Counted from the stretch's first letter, positions 1 through 10,786 are shown. The stretch is DNA of 64,000 nt from Zhouia amylolytica (GCF_900116365.1 NZ_FPAG01000006.1:62001-126000); one strand, 5' to 3'. The notes: generated by a model not told the origin, from the sequence alone. Numbers and translations are program-made.

Positions 1-1865
1 AGGCAGTACCATTACTTCGTCCTCAATCACCTATTGTTGGTACAGGATTGGAGCGTCAGGTAGCGTCTGATTCAAGAGTGTTGATTAATGCTGAAGGTTC
101 TGGTGAGGTTGATTACGTTGATGCAACTAAAATTACCATCAAATACGACAGAACTGATGATCAACAATTAGTGAGTTTTGATGATGATTATAAGACCTAT
201 GATCTTGTAAAGTTCAGAAAGACGAACCAGGGGACTTCAATTAACTTAAAGCCTATCGTTAAGAAGGGTGATAAAGTTATTAAGAACCAGGTTTTATGTG
301 AAGGATATGCTACACAGCAAGGAGAATTAGCACTTGGAAGAAACCTACAGGTGGCCTTTATGCCATGGAAAGGATATAACTTTGAGGATGCGATTGTTAT
401 TTCTGAAAAAGTAGTAAGAGAGGATATCTTTACATCAATTCATATCGATGAGTATTCATTAGAGGTTCGGGACACCAAATTAGGTGCTGAAGAATTGACT
501 AATGATATACCGAATGTTTCTGAAGAGGCTACCAAAGACCTTGATGAGAATGGAATGATCAGAGTTGGTGCTGAAGTTAAACCTGGAGATATTCTAATCG
601 GTAAGATTACTCCAAAAGGAGAGTCTGATCCGACTCCGGAAGAAAAATTATTAAGAGCTATTTTCGGTGATAAAGCGGGTGATGTTAAGGATGCTTCATT
701 AAAAGCGTCTCCGTCATTAAGCGGTGTTGTTATCGATAAGAAATTGTTTTCACGTGCTGTTAAAGACAAGCGCAAGAGAGCAAAGGATAAAGAAGATATA
801 GCAAGATTAGAGGCTGAATATGGAGCTAAGTTTGATGTCTTAAAAGACAGACTTATTGAAAAGTTATTCACGCTGGTAAATGGTAAGACCTGTCAGGGTG
901 TATTTAATGACTTAGGTGAAGAAGTATTGCCAAAAGGTAAGAAGTATACACTTAAGATGTTAAATGGTGTTGATGATTTTGCACATTTAGTTAGTGGTGT
1001 TTGGACGACTGATGATAAGACCAATGAACTTGTTAATGATCTTCTTCACAACTATAAGATTAAATTAAACGACCTTCAGGGAGCGTTAAGAAGAGATAAG
1101 TTTACGATCTCTGTAGGAGATGAGCTTCCGTCTGGAATCATGAAACTAGCTAAGGTTTATATCGCTAAAAAGCGTAAACTTAAAGTTGGTGATAAGATGG
1201 CAGGTCGTCACGGTAACAAGGGTATTGTTGCAAGAATCGTTAGACAAGAAGATATGCCATTCCTTGAAGATGGAACACCTGTTGATATTGTATTGAATCC
1301 GCTAGGGGTACCATCTCGTATGAACATTGGTCAGATCTATGAAACCGTATTAGGATGGGCCGGATTAAAATTAGGAAAGAAATTTGCTACGCCTATTTTT
1401 GACGGTGCTACATTGGATGAGATCAATGAATTTACTGATGAGGCAGGTATACCTAGATTTGGACATACTTACCTTTACGATGGTGGTACGGGTCAGCGTT
1501 TTGACCAGGCTGCTACAGTAGGGGTGATCTACATGTTAAAATTAGGTCACATGGTAGATGATAAGATGCACGCTCGTTCTATTGGACCATACTCACTGAT
1601 TACGCAACAGCCGCTTGGTGGTAAAGCCCAGTTTGGTGGTCAGCGTTTTGGAGAGATGGAGGTATGGGCACTTGAAGCTTATGGTGCATCAAGTACTTTA
1701 CGAGAGATCTTAACAGTAAAATCTGATGATGTTATTGGTAGAGCTAAGACGTATGAAACTATTGTTAAAGGGGAAGCGATGCCAGAGCCAGGATTACCTG
1801 AATCGTTCAATGTATTAATGCATGAACTTAAGGGACTTGGATTAGACATCAGATTAGAGGAATAA
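1..1865 (+). CDS. rpoB: RNA polymerase beta subunit, 3' part (5' end outside window)
   Basis: C-terminal half of the beta subunit of DNA-directed RNA polymerase. The reading frame is already open at base 3 (Ala-Val-Pro-Leu-Leu-Arg...), so the TTG at base 48 is an internal codon and not a start. About 620 residues are present, roughly half of a Bacteroidota RpoB. Visible hallmarks are the [12 protein letters not shown] stretch near the catalytic centre and the C-terminal [15 protein letters not shown] clamp/anchor segment, both essentially universal in RpoB. The gene is followed by a hairpin and then by rpoC after 67 bases, the usual rpoBC order. Identification is secure; only the missing 5' part limits it. 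Confidence 0.98.
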   Translation, partial: AVPLLRPQSPIVGTGLERQVASDSRVLINAEGSGEVDYVDATKITIKYDRTDDQQLVSFDDDYKTYDLVKFRKTNQGTSINLKPIVKKGDKVIKNQVLCEGYATQQGELALGRNLQVAFMPWKGYNFEDAIVISEKVVREDIFTSIHIDEYSLEVRDTKLGAEELTNDIPNVSEEATKDLDENGMIRVGAEVKPGDILIGKITPKGESDPTPEEKLLRAIFGDKAGDVKDASLKASPSLSGVVIDKKLFSRAVKDKRKRAKDKEDIARLEAEYGAKFDVLKDRLIEKLFTLVNGKTCQGVFNDLGEEVLPKGKKYTLKMLNGVDDFAHLVSGVWTTDDKTNELVNDLLHNYKIKLNDLQGALRRDKFTISVGDELPSGIMKLAKVYIAKKRKLKVGDKMAGRHGNKGIVARIVRQEDMPFLEDGTPVDIVLNPLGVPSRMNIGQIYETVLGWAGLKLGKKFATPIFDGATLDEINEFTDEAGIPRFGHTYLYDGGTGQRFDQAATVGVIYMLKLGHMVDDKMHARSIGPYSLITQQPLGGKAQFGGQRFGEMEVWALEAYGASSTLREILTVKSDDVIGRAKTYETIVKGEAMPEPGLPESFNVLMHELKGLGLDIRLEE

Positions 1866-1867
1866 AC

Positions 1868-1902
1868 GTAGTGGGCTTTCATATGCCCACTACCATTTTT
1901 TT
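1868..1902 (+). terminator. Hairpin plus T-tract between rpoB and rpoC
   Basis: A perfect 9-bp stem (GTAGTGGGC at 1868-1876 with GCCCACTAC at 1885-1893, 8-base loop) starts three bases after the rpoB stop and is followed by CATTTTTTT. It looks like an intrinsic terminator although the essential rpoC follows at 1933. It therefore probably acts as a partial attenuator, a processing site or a 3'-end stabiliser. The structure is seen directly; the role is inferred. Confidence 0.6.
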
Positions 1903-1932
1903 ACATTAAATTACATTATCACCATTTATATC

Positions 1933-4900
1933 ATGGCAAAGACAAAAGATAGGAATACTGTACAGAGGTTTAACAAGATCTCAATCGGTTTGGCTTCTCC
2001 AGAGTCAATTTTAGCAGAATCGCATGGTGAAGTTTTAAAGCCAGAAACCATCAACTATCGTACTCATAAACCAGAGCGCGATGGTCTTTTCTGTGAGCGT
2101 ATTTTTGGACCTGTAAAGGACTACGAATGTGCTTGTGGAAAGTATAAAAGAATCCGATACAAGGGTATTGTTTGTGACCGATGTGGTGTTGAAGTTACCG
2201 AGAAAAAGGTACGTAGAGATAGAGTAGGACACATTAACTTAGTGGTGCCAATTGCGCATATTTGGTATTTCCGTTCGCTGCCTAACAAAATAGGATATCT
2301 TCTGGGACTTCCTTCTAAGAAACTCGATATGATTATTTACTACGAGCGTTATGTAGTAATTCAGCCGGGTATCGCTAAGGGACCAGAAGGAGAAGAACTT
2401 AACAAAATGGATTTCTTAACGGAAGAAGAATATCTAAACATTTTAGATACACTTCCTCAAGAGAACCTTTATTTAGATGATTCTGACCCGAATAAGTTTA
2501 TTGCTAAAATGGGTGCAGAGTGTCTAATTGATATTTTAAACAGATTAGATTTAAACGAGTTATCATATCAGCTTCGTCATAAAGCTAATACAGAGACTTC
2601 AAAGCAACGTAAAACTGAAGCTTTAAAGCGTTTACAAGTTGTTGAAGCTTTCCGTGATGCACAGAAGAACAGAGAGAACAAGCCTGAATGGATGATCATG
2701 AAAGTGATTCCTGTAATTCCACCAGAATTACGTCCGTTGGTTCCTTTGGATGGTGGTCGTTTTGCTACCTCGGATTTGAACGATTTATACAGACGTGTTA
2801 TTATTAGAAATAACCGTTTGAAGCGTTTAATTGAGATTAAAGCACCTGAGGTGATTTTACGTAATGAAAAGCGTATGCTTCAGGAAGCTGTTGATTCATT
2901 GTTTGATAACACCAGAAAATCTTCTGCTGTTAAAACTGAATCAAACAGACCGCTTAAATCTTTATCGGATTCATTAAAAGGTAAGCAAGGTCGTTTCCGT
3001 CAGAACTTACTAGGTAAGCGTGTGGATTATTCAGCACGTTCGGTAATTGTTGTTGGACCTGAACTTAAGTTATATGAGTGTGGTCTGCCTAAAGATATGG
3101 CGGCAGAGCTTTATAAGCCTTTTGTTATCCGTAAGTTGATAGAAAGAGGGATTGTAAAGACTGTTAAATCGGCTAAGAAAATTATAGATAGAAGAGAGCC
3201 GGTAGTTTGGGATATTCTTGATAATGTAATTAAAGGACATCCGGTACTACTTAACCGTGCTCCAACCCTTCACCGTTTGGGTATCCAGGCGTTCCAACCT
3301 AAATTAATCGAAGGTAAGGCGATTCAGCTTCACCCATTGACATGTACGGCATTTAACGCCGACTTTGATGGTGACCAGATGGCTGTTCACGTTCCACTAG
3401 GACCGGAGGCTATTTTAGAAGCGCAATTGTTAATGCTAGGGTCTCATAACATATTGAACCCTGCAAACGGGTCTCCTATTACGGTTCCATCTCAGGATAT
3501 GGTATTGGGTCTTTACTACATGACTAAAGGTAGAGAGGCCACCCCTGAAAATGGAGTTAAGGGACAAGGAATGACTTTTTATTCTCCAGAGGAGGTAAAT
3601 ATAGCTTATAACGAGCAGCGCGTAACATTGAATGCTTACGTTAAGGTACGTACTAAGGACTTAGACGAAAATGGTGAGTTGGTAACGAAGATTATCGAAA
3701 CAACTGTTGGTCGAGTATTGTTTAACGAAATGGTTCCTGAGCAAGCAGGTTATATCAACACTGTATTGACTAAAAAATCACTTCGTGACATTATTGGACA
3801 CGTACTTAAAACTACCGATGTTCCTACCACTGCTGATTTCCTTGATAAGATCAAGAACATGGGATACAACTTTGCATTCCGTGGTGGATTATCATTCAGT
3901 TTAGGTGATATTATTATTCCTGATAAGAAATCGACTTTGATCGATGATGCCAATGAGCAGGTTGAAGGAATTATGATGAACTACAACATGGGTCTTATTA
4001 CCAATAACGAACGTTATAATCAGGTAATTGACGTATGGACTTCTACCAACGCTATGTTGACCGAATTGGCAATGAAACGAATTCGTGAAGATCAACAAGG
4101 GTTTAACTCAGTATTTATGATGTTAGATTCTGGTGCGAGGGGTTCAAAAGAGCAGATTCGTCAGTTAACCGGTATGCGTGGTTTGATGGCAAAACCTAAA
4201 AAATCGACTGCCGGTGGTGGAGAGATTATTGAAAACCCTATTCTTTCAAACTTTAAAGAGGGTCTTTCAATTCTTGAATACTTTATCTCAACGCACGGTG
4301 CTCGTAAGGGTCTTGCGGATACGGCACTTAAAACGGCGGATGCGGGTTATTTAACGCGTCGTTTAGTAGATGTTTCGCAGGATGTTATTGTTAACATCGA
4401 AGATTGTGGTACGTTAAGAGGTCTTGAAGTAGAGCCATTGAAGAAGAATGAGGAGATTGTTGAATCTCTGGGAGAACGAATTCTTGGCCGTGTATCATTA
4501 AATGATGTTCATGATCCAATTAGTGGAGAATTATTAGTAGCTGCAGGAGAGGAGATATCTGAAGCTGTAGTTAAGAAAATAGATGCTTCCCCAGTGGAGA
4601 AAGTAGAAGTACGTTCTCCGTTAACTTGTGAGGCTAAACATGGTATTTGTTCTAAATGTTACGGTAGAAACCTTGCAACCGGTAAGATGGTTCAAAGAGG
4701 TGAGGCTGTTGGTGTAGTAGCTGCACAGTCGATTGGAGAACCGGGTACACAGTTAACACTTCGTACGTTCCACGTTGGGGGTATTGCTGGTAACATTTCA
4801 GAAGAGAATAAAGTTATTTCTAAATACGATTGTAGAGTTGAAATCGACGATCTTAAATTGGTAACCGGAGAAGATGCTGAAGGAAATGCTTCTGAGATTG

Positions 4901-6231
4901 TAATATCTCGTACTGCTGAAGTTAAATTCATCGATGAAAAATCTGGAATTACTTTAGGTACCAATAACATTCCTTACGGTTCTACCATTTTTGTTAAAGA
5001 TGGTCAGAAGGTTTCTAAGGGTGATGCGATCTGTCAGTGGGATCCGTATAACGCGGTGATCATCTCTGAGTTCTCAGGTAAGATTGCTTACGAGAATATT
5101 GAGCAAGGTGTAACTTACCAGGTAGAGATCGATGAGCAGACAGGTTTCCAGGAAAAAGTGATTTCTGAATCAAGAAACAGAAAGCTTATTCCAACCTTAT
5201 TGATCAAAGATGCTAAAGGTAATACATTACGTTCTTACAACTTACCAGTAGGTGCACACTTAATGGTTGATGATGGAGATAAGATCAAGGAAGGTAAGGT
5301 ATTGGTTAAGATTCCTCGTAAGTCATCTAAAGCAGGTGATATTACCGGAGGTCTTCCACGTGTAACCGAGCTATTCGAAGCGCGTAACCCTTCGAATCCT
5401 GCGGTTGTATCTGAGATTGACGGTGTTGTGTCGTTTGGTAAAATCAAGCGTGGTAATCGTGAAATTATCGTTGAATCTAAATTAGGAGATGTTAAGAAGT
5501 ATCTAGTTAAACTTTCTAACCAGATCTTAGTTCAGGAGAACGATTATGTTAGAGCGGGTATGCCACTTTCTGATGGTGCTATTACTCCGGAAGATATCCT
5601 TAAAATCAAAGGGCCTTCTGCAGTACAACAATACCTGGTAAATGAGGTACAGGAAGTATATCGTTTACAGGGTGTAAAAATTAACGATAAGCACTTCGAG
5701 GTTGTGGTTCGTCAGATGATGCGTAAAGTAATCATTAACGATCCGGGTGATACTAACTTCTTAGAAAATGAATTGATTCACAAATTCGATTTCATCGAAG
5801 AGAACGATCGTATTTTCGGTATGAAGGTAGTAGAGGATGCCGGGGAGTCTGAGAACTTACGTGCGGGACAAATCATTACGCCTCGCGAGTTGAGAGATGA
5901 GAACTCTATTCTAAGAAGAAATGATAAAGAGTTGGTAGTAGCAAGAGATGCGGTGCCTGCAGTAGCAACGCCGATCTTACAAGGTATTACCAGAGCATCA
6001 CTTCAAACGAAGTCATTTATTTCTGCAGCATCGTTCCAGGAAACAACAAAAGTTCTGAATGAGGCGGCTGTAAATGGTAAGGTTGATACTTTAGAAGGAT
6101 TAAAAGAAAATGTAATTGTTGGTCATAGAATTCCAGCCGGTACAGGTATGAGAGATTACGATAATATTATCGTAGGATCTAAGGAGGAATATAATGAGAT
6201 AATGGCTGGCAAGGCTAAGGTGAATTTATAA
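1933..6231 (+). CDS. rpoC: RNA polymerase beta' subunit
   Basis: Largest subunit of RNA polymerase (1432 aa, normal for Bacteroidota). The N-terminal zinc-binding clamp domain shows CACGK...CDRCG around residues 70-90. The catalytic magnesium loop NADFDGD is at residues 475-481 with the three aspartates D477, D479 and D481. The trigger-loop/bridge-helix region carries [18 protein letters not shown] second zinc site ([11 protein letters not shown]) is followed by [25 protein letters not shown]. The start at ATG 1933 gives the conserved MAKTKDRN N-terminus. Transcribed with rpoB across a hairpin-containing gap and closed by a strong terminator. Confidence 0.99.
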   Translation: MAKTKDRNTVQRFNKISIGLASPESILAESHGEVLKPETINYRTHKPERDGLFCERIFGPVKDYECACGKYKRIRYKGIVCDRCGVEVTEKKVRRDRVGHINLVVPIAHIWYFRSLPNKIGYLLGLPSKKLDMIIYYERYVVIQPGIAKGPEGEELNKMDFLTEEEYLNILDTLPQENLYLDDSDPNKFIAKMGAECLIDILNRLDLNELSYQLRHKANTETSKQRKTEALKRLQVVEAFRDAQKNRENKPEWMIMKVIPVIPPELRPLVPLDGGRFATSDLNDLYRRVIIRNNRLKRLIEIKAPEVILRNEKRMLQEAVDSLFDNTRKSSAVKTESNRPLKSLSDSLKGKQGRFRQNLLGKRVDYSARSVIVVGPELKLYECGLPKDMAAELYKPFVIRKLIERGIVKTVKSAKKIIDRREPVVWDILDNVIKGHPVLLNRAPTLHRLGIQAFQPKLIEGKAIQLHPLTCTAFNADFDGDQMAVHVPLGPEAILEAQLLMLGSHNILNPANGSPITVPSQDMVLGLYYMTKGREATPENGVKGQGMTFYSPEEVNIAYNEQRVTLNAYVKVRTKDLDENGELVTKIIETTVGRVLFNEMVPEQAGYINTVLTKKSLRDIIGHVLKTTDVPTTADFLDKIKNMGYNFAFRGGLSFSLGDIIIPDKKSTLIDDANEQVEGIMMNYNMGLITNNERYNQVIDVWTSTNAMLTELAMKRIREDQQGFNSVFMMLDSGARGSKEQIRQLTGMRGLMAKPKKSTAGGGEIIENPILSNFKEGLSILEYFISTHGARKGLADTALKTADAGYLTRRLVDVSQDVIVNIEDCGTLRGLEVEPLKKNEEIVESLGERILGRVSLNDVHDPISGELLVAAGEEISEAVVKKIDASPVEKVEVRSPLTCEAKHGICSKCYGRNLATGKMVQRGEAVGVVAAQSIGEPGTQLTLRTFHVGGIAGNISEENKVISKYDCRVEIDDLKLVTGEDAEGNASEIVISRTAEVKFIDEKSGITLGTNNIPYGSTIFVKDGQKVSKGDAICQWDPYNAVIISEFSGKIAYENIEQGVTYQVEIDEQTGFQEKVISESRNRKLIPTLLIKDAKGNTLRSYNLPVGAHLMVDDGDKIKEGKVLVKIPRKSSKAGDITGGLPRVTELFEARNPSNPAVVSEIDGVVSFGKIKRGNREIIVESKLGDVKKYLVKLSNQILVQENDYVRAGMPLSDGAITPEDILKIKGPSAVQQYLVNEVQEVYRLQGVKINDKHFEVVVRQMMRKVIINDPGDTNFLENELIHKFDFIEENDRIFGMKVVEDAGESENLRAGQIITPRELRDENSILRRNDKELVVARDAVPAVATPILQGITRASLQTKSFISAASFQETTKVLNEAAVNGKVDTLEGLKENVIVGHRIPAGTGMRDYDNIIVGSKEEYNEIMAGKAKVNL

Positions 6232-6246
6232 TTTGAATTCCAATAA

Positions 6247-6280
6247 AAAAACCCCGGGTAGCCCCGGGGTTTTGTTTTTT
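6247..6280 (+). terminator. Intrinsic terminator after rpoC
   Basis: GC-rich stem (AAAACCCCGGG paired with CCCCGGGGTTTT around a short loop) followed by TTTTGTTTTTT, starting about 15 bases after the rpoC stop. Typical rho-independent terminator of the rpoBC operon. It lies only 17 bases before the next start codon. Confidence 0.85.
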
Positions 6281-6296
6281 ATAGTATATTTAGATT

Positions 6297-6611
6297 ATGA
6301 GCGAAAAAGATAAAAATAAACAAGGACAGATTAATATTGAGCTCGATGATAATACAGCTCAAGGGACTTATTCGAATTTGGCAATAATCAACCACTCAGT
6401 TTCTGAGTTCGTTGTTGATTTTATTAGTGTAATGCCTGGGGTGCCTAAGGCAAAAGTAAAGAGTAGAATTGTTTTAACTCCTCAGCATGCCAAGCGCTTT
6501 CTAAAGGCTTTGCAGGATAATGTTGACAGGTTTGAGAAGGCCCATGGAGAAATCAAGGAATATGAACAACCTCCCATTCCAATGAATTTTGGTCCGACAG
6601 GAGAAGCATAA
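6297..6611 (+). CDS. DUF3467 family protein
   Basis: Small acidic cytosolic protein (104 aa) of a family found widely in Bacteroidota; its function is unknown. Recognised by the sequence GTYSNLAIINHSVSEFVVDF followed by VMPGVPKAKVKSRIVLTPQHAKRFLKAL, the core of DUF3467, with a Pro-rich C-terminus. No signal peptide or membrane segment. Its position directly behind rpoC is a recurring arrangement in the group, which hints at a housekeeping role, but the rpoC terminator separates the two. It converges with prfC, and a bidirectional terminator lies between them. Confidence 0.85.
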   Translation: MSEKDKNKQGQINIELDDNTAQGTYSNLAIINHSVSEFVVDFISVMPGVPKAKVKSRIVLTPQHAKRFLKALQDNVDRFEKAHGEIKEYEQPPIPMNFGPTGEA

Positions 6612-6641
6612 AAAAAGCCTCGCATTTGCGAGGCTTTTTTT
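6610..6641. terminator. Bidirectional terminator between DUF3467 gene and prfC
   Basis: AAAAAAGCCTCGC / GCGAGGCTTTTTTT hairpin with a three-base loop (ATT). It has a T-run on both strands, so it can end transcription of both convergent genes. Confidence 0.9.
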
Positions 6642-6660
6642 ATGGTCTATTTTGTTTGTA

Positions 6661-8250
6661 CTACTTGTATTCTGAAACATAATGCAGTTTTACAGTAGGA
6701 TACTTTTGTTTCATCATTTCAATAGAGAATGGGGAATCGGCCAGAAATACGAGCTGGTCGTGCTTGTCTTTGGCCAGGAATTTTTGCTTTACTCGTTTGA
6801 ATTCAGCAAACTCTTCATTCTTTGGATCTTCAGGTTCTACCCAACAAGCTTTGTGTACGGGGAAGTTTTCATAGGTACATTTGGCTCCGTATTCATGCTC
6901 CAGTCTGTATTGAATAACTTCATATTGAAGTGCTCCTACGGTACCGATCACCTTTCTTCCGTTCATTTCCAGTGTAAATAACTGTGCTACTCCTTCATCC
7001 ATTAACTGATCGATCCCTTTATTAAGCTGTTTTGCTTTCATTGGGTCGGCATTGTTAATATATCTAAAGTGCTCCGGCGAGAAGCTAGGGATTCCTTTAA
7101 AGTTTAGTTGTTCACCTTCGGTAAGTGTATCGCCGATTTTGAAGTTTCCGGTATCGTGCAGGCCTACAATATCGCCGGCATAGGACACATCAACGATTTC
7201 TTTTTTCTCAGCGAAAAATGCATTCGGACTGGAGAACTTTAATTTTTTATTATTTCTAACATGCAGGTACGGTTTATTTCTTTCAAAGGTACCTGATACA
7301 ATTTTAATAAATGCCAAACGGTCTCTATGTTTGGGATCCATGTTTGCATGAATTTTAAATACGAATCCTGTAAAGGTATCTTCATTTGGTTTTACTTCAC
7401 GCTCTTCAGCATTTTTTGGTCTTGGAGACGGTGCGATGTCAATGAAGCAATCTAATAATTCGCGTACTCCAAAGTTATTTAAGGCTGAACCGAAGAATAC
7501 GGGTTGAAGTTCTCCTTTTTGATAAGCTTGAGCATCAAATTCCGGATATACTTCATAAACAAGTTCCAGTTCTTCTCTCAGGGTTTCAGCAGATTGATCT
7601 CCAATTAACTTTTCGAGTTCTGGGTTGTTTACATCATCGAATGCGATGGTATCTTCAATGCTTGTTTTGCTCTCTCCTGTAAAGAGGTTGATATTCTTTT
7701 CCCAAATATTGTATATTCCCTTAAAATCGAAGCCCATTCCGATAGGGAAACTTAATGGTGTAACCTTTAAACCGAGTTTCTGTTCAACCTCATCCAACAG
7801 ATCAAAGGCGTCTTTACCCTCACGGTCCAGTTTGTTAATGAATACGATCATAGGAATGTTACGCATTCTACAAACTTCAACAAGTTTTTCTGTTTGTTCC
7901 TCAACACCTTTCGCTACATCAATCACTACAATAACGCTATCGACTGCGGTGAGTGTTCTGAATGTATCTTCTGCAAAGTCTTTGTGACCCGGCGTATCCA
8001 GAATATTGATTTTTTTGTCCTTATAGTTGAATGCTAAAACTGAGGTAGCAACGGAAATACCACGTTGACGTTCAATTTCCATGAAGTCACTGGTGGCTCC
8101 TTTTTTAATTTTATTGCTTTTAACAGCACCTGCCTCCTGAATGGCTCCACCAAAAAGTAGCAGTTTTTCTGTTAGCGTCGTTTTACCGGCATCGGGGTGA
8201 GAGATAATCCCAAAGGTTCTTCTTTTTGAAATCTCATTAATCAAACTCAT
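6661..8250 (-). CDS. prfC: Peptide chain release factor 3
   Basis: Translational GTPase RF3, which removes RF1/RF2 from the ribosome after peptide release. 529 aa, the same length as the E. coli protein. G1 P-loop SHPDAGKT at residues 17-24, switch region with RQRGISVATS at 61-70, G3 DTPGH at 85-89 and G4 NKLD at 139-142. Domain II and the RF3-specific C-terminal domain (QYEVIQYRLEHEYGAKC) follow. Distinguished from EF-G by length and this C-terminus. Monocistronic, divergent from idi. A TAATTTTG -7 element is present 34 bases upstream of the start (8284-8291 on the complement). Confidence 0.97.
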   Translation of the reverse strand: MSLINEISKRRTFGIISHPDAGKTTLTEKLLLFGGAIQEAGAVKSNKIKKGATSDFMEIERQRGISVATSVLAFNYKDKKINILDTPGHKDFAEDTFRTLTAVDSVIVVIDVAKGVEEQTEKLVEVCRMRNIPMIVFINKLDREGKDAFDLLDEVEQKLGLKVTPLSFPIGMGFDFKGIYNIWEKNINLFTGESKTSIEDTIAFDDVNNPELEKLIGDQSAETLREELELVYEVYPEFDAQAYQKGELQPVFFGSALNNFGVRELLDCFIDIAPSPRPKNAEEREVKPNEDTFTGFVFKIHANMDPKHRDRLAFIKIVSGTFERNKPYLHVRNNKKLKFSSPNAFFAEKKEIVDVSYAGDIVGLHDTGNFKIGDTLTEGEQLNFKGIPSFSPEHFRYINNADPMKAKQLNKGIDQLMDEGVAQLFTLEMNGRKVIGTVGALQYEVIQYRLEHEYGAKCTYENFPVHKACWVEPEDPKNEEFAEFKRVKQKFLAKDKHDQLVFLADSPFSIEMMKQKYPTVKLHYVSEYK

Positions 8251-8283
8251 ATCTTAATCTTCGTGAGGTATTTAATCGGTTTG

Positions 8284-8291
8284 CAAAATTA
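8284..8291 (-). promoter_or_regulatory. Candidate -7 element of the prfC promoter
   Basis: The complement reads TAATTTTG, matching the Bacteroidota -7 consensus TAnnTTTG, about 34 bases before the prfC start. No clear TTG lies at -33. Confidence 0.4.
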
Positions 8292-8370
8292 CTAATTCTG
8301 GAAGACTTATTCGCTAATAATATTTGCAATCTACCGTGAAACACTTTTAGGAAAGCATTAAGCTATTTCG

Positions 8371-8378
8371 TAGTTTTG
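8371..8378 (+). promoter_or_regulatory. Candidate -7 element of the idi promoter
   Basis: TAGTTTTG fits the TAnnTTTG consensus and lies 18 bases before the idi ATG. The -33 region has only a weak TTTTAG. Confidence 0.45.
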
Positions 8379-8395
8379 TTTTCTATCTTTAAGCT

Positions 8396-8929
8396 ATGCA
8401 GAAAGAACACGTAATCTTAGTAAACGAAAAGGACGAACCTATAGGTTCTATGGAAAAGATCGAAGCTCATGAAAAAGCTTTGTTACACAGGGCATTTTCC
8501 GTTTTTATTATGAATAAAAAAGGGGAAACCATGTTGCAGCAAAGGGCTTTGCATAAATATCATTCTCCCGGCTTGTGGACGAATACTTGTTGCAGCCATC
8601 AGCGTGATGGGGAAAGCAATATAGCGGCAGGTAAAAGACGATTGATGGAGGAGATGGGATTTACGGTCGATCATTTGGAAGAGATCTTTTCATTTATATA
8701 CAAGGCCCCTTTTGATAATGGGTTGACAGAGCATGAATTTGATCATGTTATGATCGGTTATTACGATGAGGAACCCAATATTGTTCCTGATGAAGTTGCT
8801 GACTGGAAGTGGATGTCATTGGAGGATATTAAGTCTGACATGGCCTTAAACCCTGGTCACTATACGGAATGGTTTAAAATTATCTTCGATAAATTCTACA
8901 ATCATCTTTTGCAAAACACTTCCAAATGA
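8396..8929 (+). CDS. idi: Isopentenyl-diphosphate delta-isomerase (type I)
   Basis: Nudix-fold enzyme that interconverts isopentenyl and dimethylallyl diphosphate, feeding isoprenoid (menaquinone, carotenoid, undecaprenyl) synthesis. 177 aa, the usual size for the bacterial type I enzyme. The catalytic Cys motif WTNTCCSHQ is at residues 61-69, with C66 aligned to the active-site Cys just before (G/S)H. The Nudix-like helix contains AAGKRRLMEEMGF, and the second active-site segment is EHEFDHVMIG. The stop overlaps the start of the pterin synthase gene by 4 bases (ATGA), so the two are translationally coupled. The family is clear. Confidence 0.95.
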   Translation: MQKEHVILVNEKDEPIGSMEKIEAHEKALLHRAFSVFIMNKKGETMLQQRALHKYHSPGLWTNTCCSHQRDGESNIAAGKRRLMEEMGFTVDHLEEIFSFIYKAPFDNGLTEHEFDHVMIGYYDEEPNIVPDEVADWKWMSLEDIKSDMALNPGHYTEWFKIIFDKFYNHLLQNTSK

Positions 8930-9336
8930 GAGTAAAAGTAAGCAGAAAGGCTCATTTTAATGCCGCCCATAGGTTGTACCGTAAAGATTGGAGCTTTGAA
9001 AAAAACGATCGTGTTTTTGGGAAGTGTAACAATCCGAATTATCATGGGCATAATTATGAATTGATTGTAAGTGTAACCGGGGCTATTGATCAGGAAACCG
9101 GTTATGTAATGGATATCAAGGATCTTAAAGATCTTATAGAAGTGGAAGTTGTATCTGCTTTTGATCATAAAAATTTAAATGAAGATTGTCCGGAGTTTGC
9201 TGAATTAAATCCAACTGCAGAGCATATTGCAGTTGTAATATGGAACAAGCTAAGAAATCGTATTAAAAGCGAATTAGACCTGGAGGTTGTTCTTTATGAA
9301 ACTCCTCGAAATTTTGTTACCTACAGTGGTGGATAG
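8926..9336 (+). CDS. 6-pyruvoyl-tetrahydropterin / 6-carboxytetrahydropterin synthase family
   Basis: Zinc enzyme of the PTPS/QueD superfamily (136 aa), acting on dihydroneopterin triphosphate. Zinc ligands are H15 (in AHFNAAH) and H40/H42 (YHGHNY); the catalytic Cys is C34 in FGKCNNPN. A second conserved segment is TAEHIAVVIWN, and the C-terminal Glu lies in LYETPRN. The GKCNNPN...HGHNY form resembles classical PTPS (tetrahydrobiopterin) as much as QueD (queuosine). No queC, queE or folE lies nearby to decide between the two, so the exact product is left open. It overlaps idi by 4 bases. Confidence 0.85.
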   Translation: MRVKVSRKAHFNAAHRLYRKDWSFEKNDRVFGKCNNPNYHGHNYELIVSVTGAIDQETGYVMDIKDLKDLIEVEVVSAFDHKNLNEDCPEFAELNPTAEHIAVVIWNKLRNRIKSELDLEVVLYETPRNFVTYSGG

Positions 9337-9449
9337 GATGTGTTTTATTGCCTGTAGTGATATTTAAATAAAGGAATACAAATGGCCTGAAGCCATGATT
9401 TAAGTTAAAAAAGTAGTTTTAAAATTAAATAAAGTAATAGTTAGTTATA

Positions 9450-10418
9450 ATGAATAATTTATATCCAATAAAGTTTACTCCCATATACAAGGAGCGCCTT
9501 TGGGGTGGTACTAAGTTGAAAGATGTTTTAGGTAAAGATGCAGAAGGCGATTTAGTTGGAGAAAGCTGGGAATTGAGTGATGTTGAAGGCGATGTTTCGG
9601 TTATCAGTAATGGTGCTATGGCAGGTAAAACCTTAACTGATGCTATTGAAACTATGGGGAAGGAATTGTTAGGACAGAGCGTGATCGATCGTTTTGGGTC
9701 TAAGTTTCCTATTCTAATTAAGTTTATAGATGCGAAACAGGATCTTTCGATTCAATTACATCCGAACGATGAATTGGCCCAAAAGCGTCATAATTCATTT
9801 GGAAAAACGGAGATGTGGCATGTTATGCAGGCGGATCCAGGTTCTAAACTAATTGTAGGTTTTAATAAGGATGTTGAAAAGGAGGAGTATGTCGAGCATC
9901 TTGAGAACAACACGCTATTAGATCTTCTGAACTACGAGGAGGTTGATACCGGAGATACTTTCTTTATTAATACGGGTAAGATACATGCTATTGGTGCCGG
10001 AATTTTGTTGGCAGAAATTCAACAAACTTCGGATGTAACCTATAGGGTTTATGATTTTAACCGAAAGGATAAAGACGGGAATACGAGAGAGCTGCACACT
10101 GAATTAGCTTTAGATGCTATTGATTATCGAGCCAAAGATGATTTTAAGGTAGCATATACCAAAGAAAAGAATGTTCCTAATAATATGGTAAGCTGTCCTT
10201 ATTTTACTACGAGTTATATGGATGTTATCGGGGAGTTGGAGCATAAATTAGACAGAGATTCGTTTACTATTTATATGTGTGTCGACGGGGAAGTTGAAAT
10301 CAGCATCGGAGATTTCAAGGAAACCGTTAAAAAAGGAGAAACTGTTTTAATTCCTGCAGCAATTAGTGAAGTAAATTTAAAAGCGAACAGCGCAAAACTT
10401 TTAGAAGTATATATTTAG
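9450..10418 (+). CDS. manA: Mannose-6-phosphate isomerase, type I (class 1, short form)
   Basis: Interconverts mannose-6-phosphate and fructose-6-phosphate, supplying mannose for polysaccharide and glycoprotein sugars. 322 aa, matching the short Bacillus-type enzyme rather than the roughly 390-aa E. coli form. Cupin zinc site: H104 in IQLHPND, E121 in KTEMWH and H179 in TGKIHAIG, followed by the conserved EIQQTSDVTYRVYDF. The start at ATG 9450 gives MNNLYPIKFTPIYKERLWGG, the typical N-terminus. A 113-base gap with no obvious gene separates it from the pterin synthase gene. Confidence 0.93.
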   Translation: MNNLYPIKFTPIYKERLWGGTKLKDVLGKDAEGDLVGESWELSDVEGDVSVISNGAMAGKTLTDAIETMGKELLGQSVIDRFGSKFPILIKFIDAKQDLSIQLHPNDELAQKRHNSFGKTEMWHVMQADPGSKLIVGFNKDVEKEEYVEHLENNTLLDLLNYEEVDTGDTFFINTGKIHAIGAGILLAEIQQTSDVTYRVYDFNRKDKDGNTRELHTELALDAIDYRAKDDFKVAYTKEKNVPNNMVSCPYFTTSYMDVIGELEHKLDRDSFTIYMCVDGEVEISIGDFKETVKKGETVLIPAAISEVNLKANSAKLLEVYI

Positions 10419-10428
10419 AAATTAGCGT

Positions 10429-10436
10429 ATTTTTGC
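10429..10436 (+). promoter_or_regulatory. Candidate -7 element for the 89-aa gene
   Basis: TATTTTTG matches TAnnTTTG and lies 24 bases before the ATG at 10460. It starts about 10 bases after the manA stop, so the small gene may have its own promoter. The -33 match is poor. Confidence 0.35.
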
Positions 10437-10459
10437 AATCAATATAAAAACAAGCAGTT

Positions 10460-10729
10460 ATGGCTAGCATTAGAGATTTAAAAAAGGATATTAATTATGT
10501 TTTAGGGGATATTATTGAAGCCGTTTACATTTGGGAGATCGCTTCTAATAAACCAAACTCTGAAGAGGGGGATGCAATTATCAACGAAGCGGTAGATTCT
10601 TTTGATGAACTTATCACGAAGATAAATGATAAGAGTGTTGAGGATAGAAAAGCTCATTTAAAGGCAGTTAACAAAGAGTTGGAAGCTAAGGCAAATTCTT
10701 TAGTTGAAAAAATTAATAAGCTTAGCTAA
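10460..10729 (+). CDS. Small acidic alpha-helical protein of unknown function
   Basis: 89 aa, acidic and Lys/Glu-rich, predicted fully helical, with no signal peptide or membrane segment. It reads MASIRDLKKDINYVLGDIIE at the N-terminus and ends in a coiled-coil-like run (KELEAKANSLVEKINKL). Similar short proteins are common next to tRNA genes in Flavobacteriaceae, but no function is known to me. Codon use and a candidate promoter support a real gene. Nothing in the neighbourhood defines a role. Confidence 0.75.
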   Translation: MASIRDLKKDINYVLGDIIEAVYIWEIASNKPNSEEGDAIINEAVDSFDELITKINDKSVEDRKAHLKAVNKELEAKANSLVEKINKLS

Positions 10730-10745
10730 AAAAAATAAAAAAGCG

Positions 10746-10776
10746 TTTGCAAATATGAATTTCAGGTTTATATTTG
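10746..10776 (+). promoter_or_regulatory. Promoter of tRNA-Thr
   Basis: TTTG at 10746-10749 and TATATTTG at 10769-10776, 19 bases apart, are a textbook Bacteroidota -33/-7 pair. The tRNA begins 11 bases after the -7 element. Confidence 0.85.
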
Positions 10777-10786
10777 CAGCCGCAAT

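Noticed and set aside
48-50. TTG at 48 as a start codon of the first gene
   Set aside because: The frame is open to base 3 and upstream residues match RpoB, so this is an internal codon of a truncated gene.
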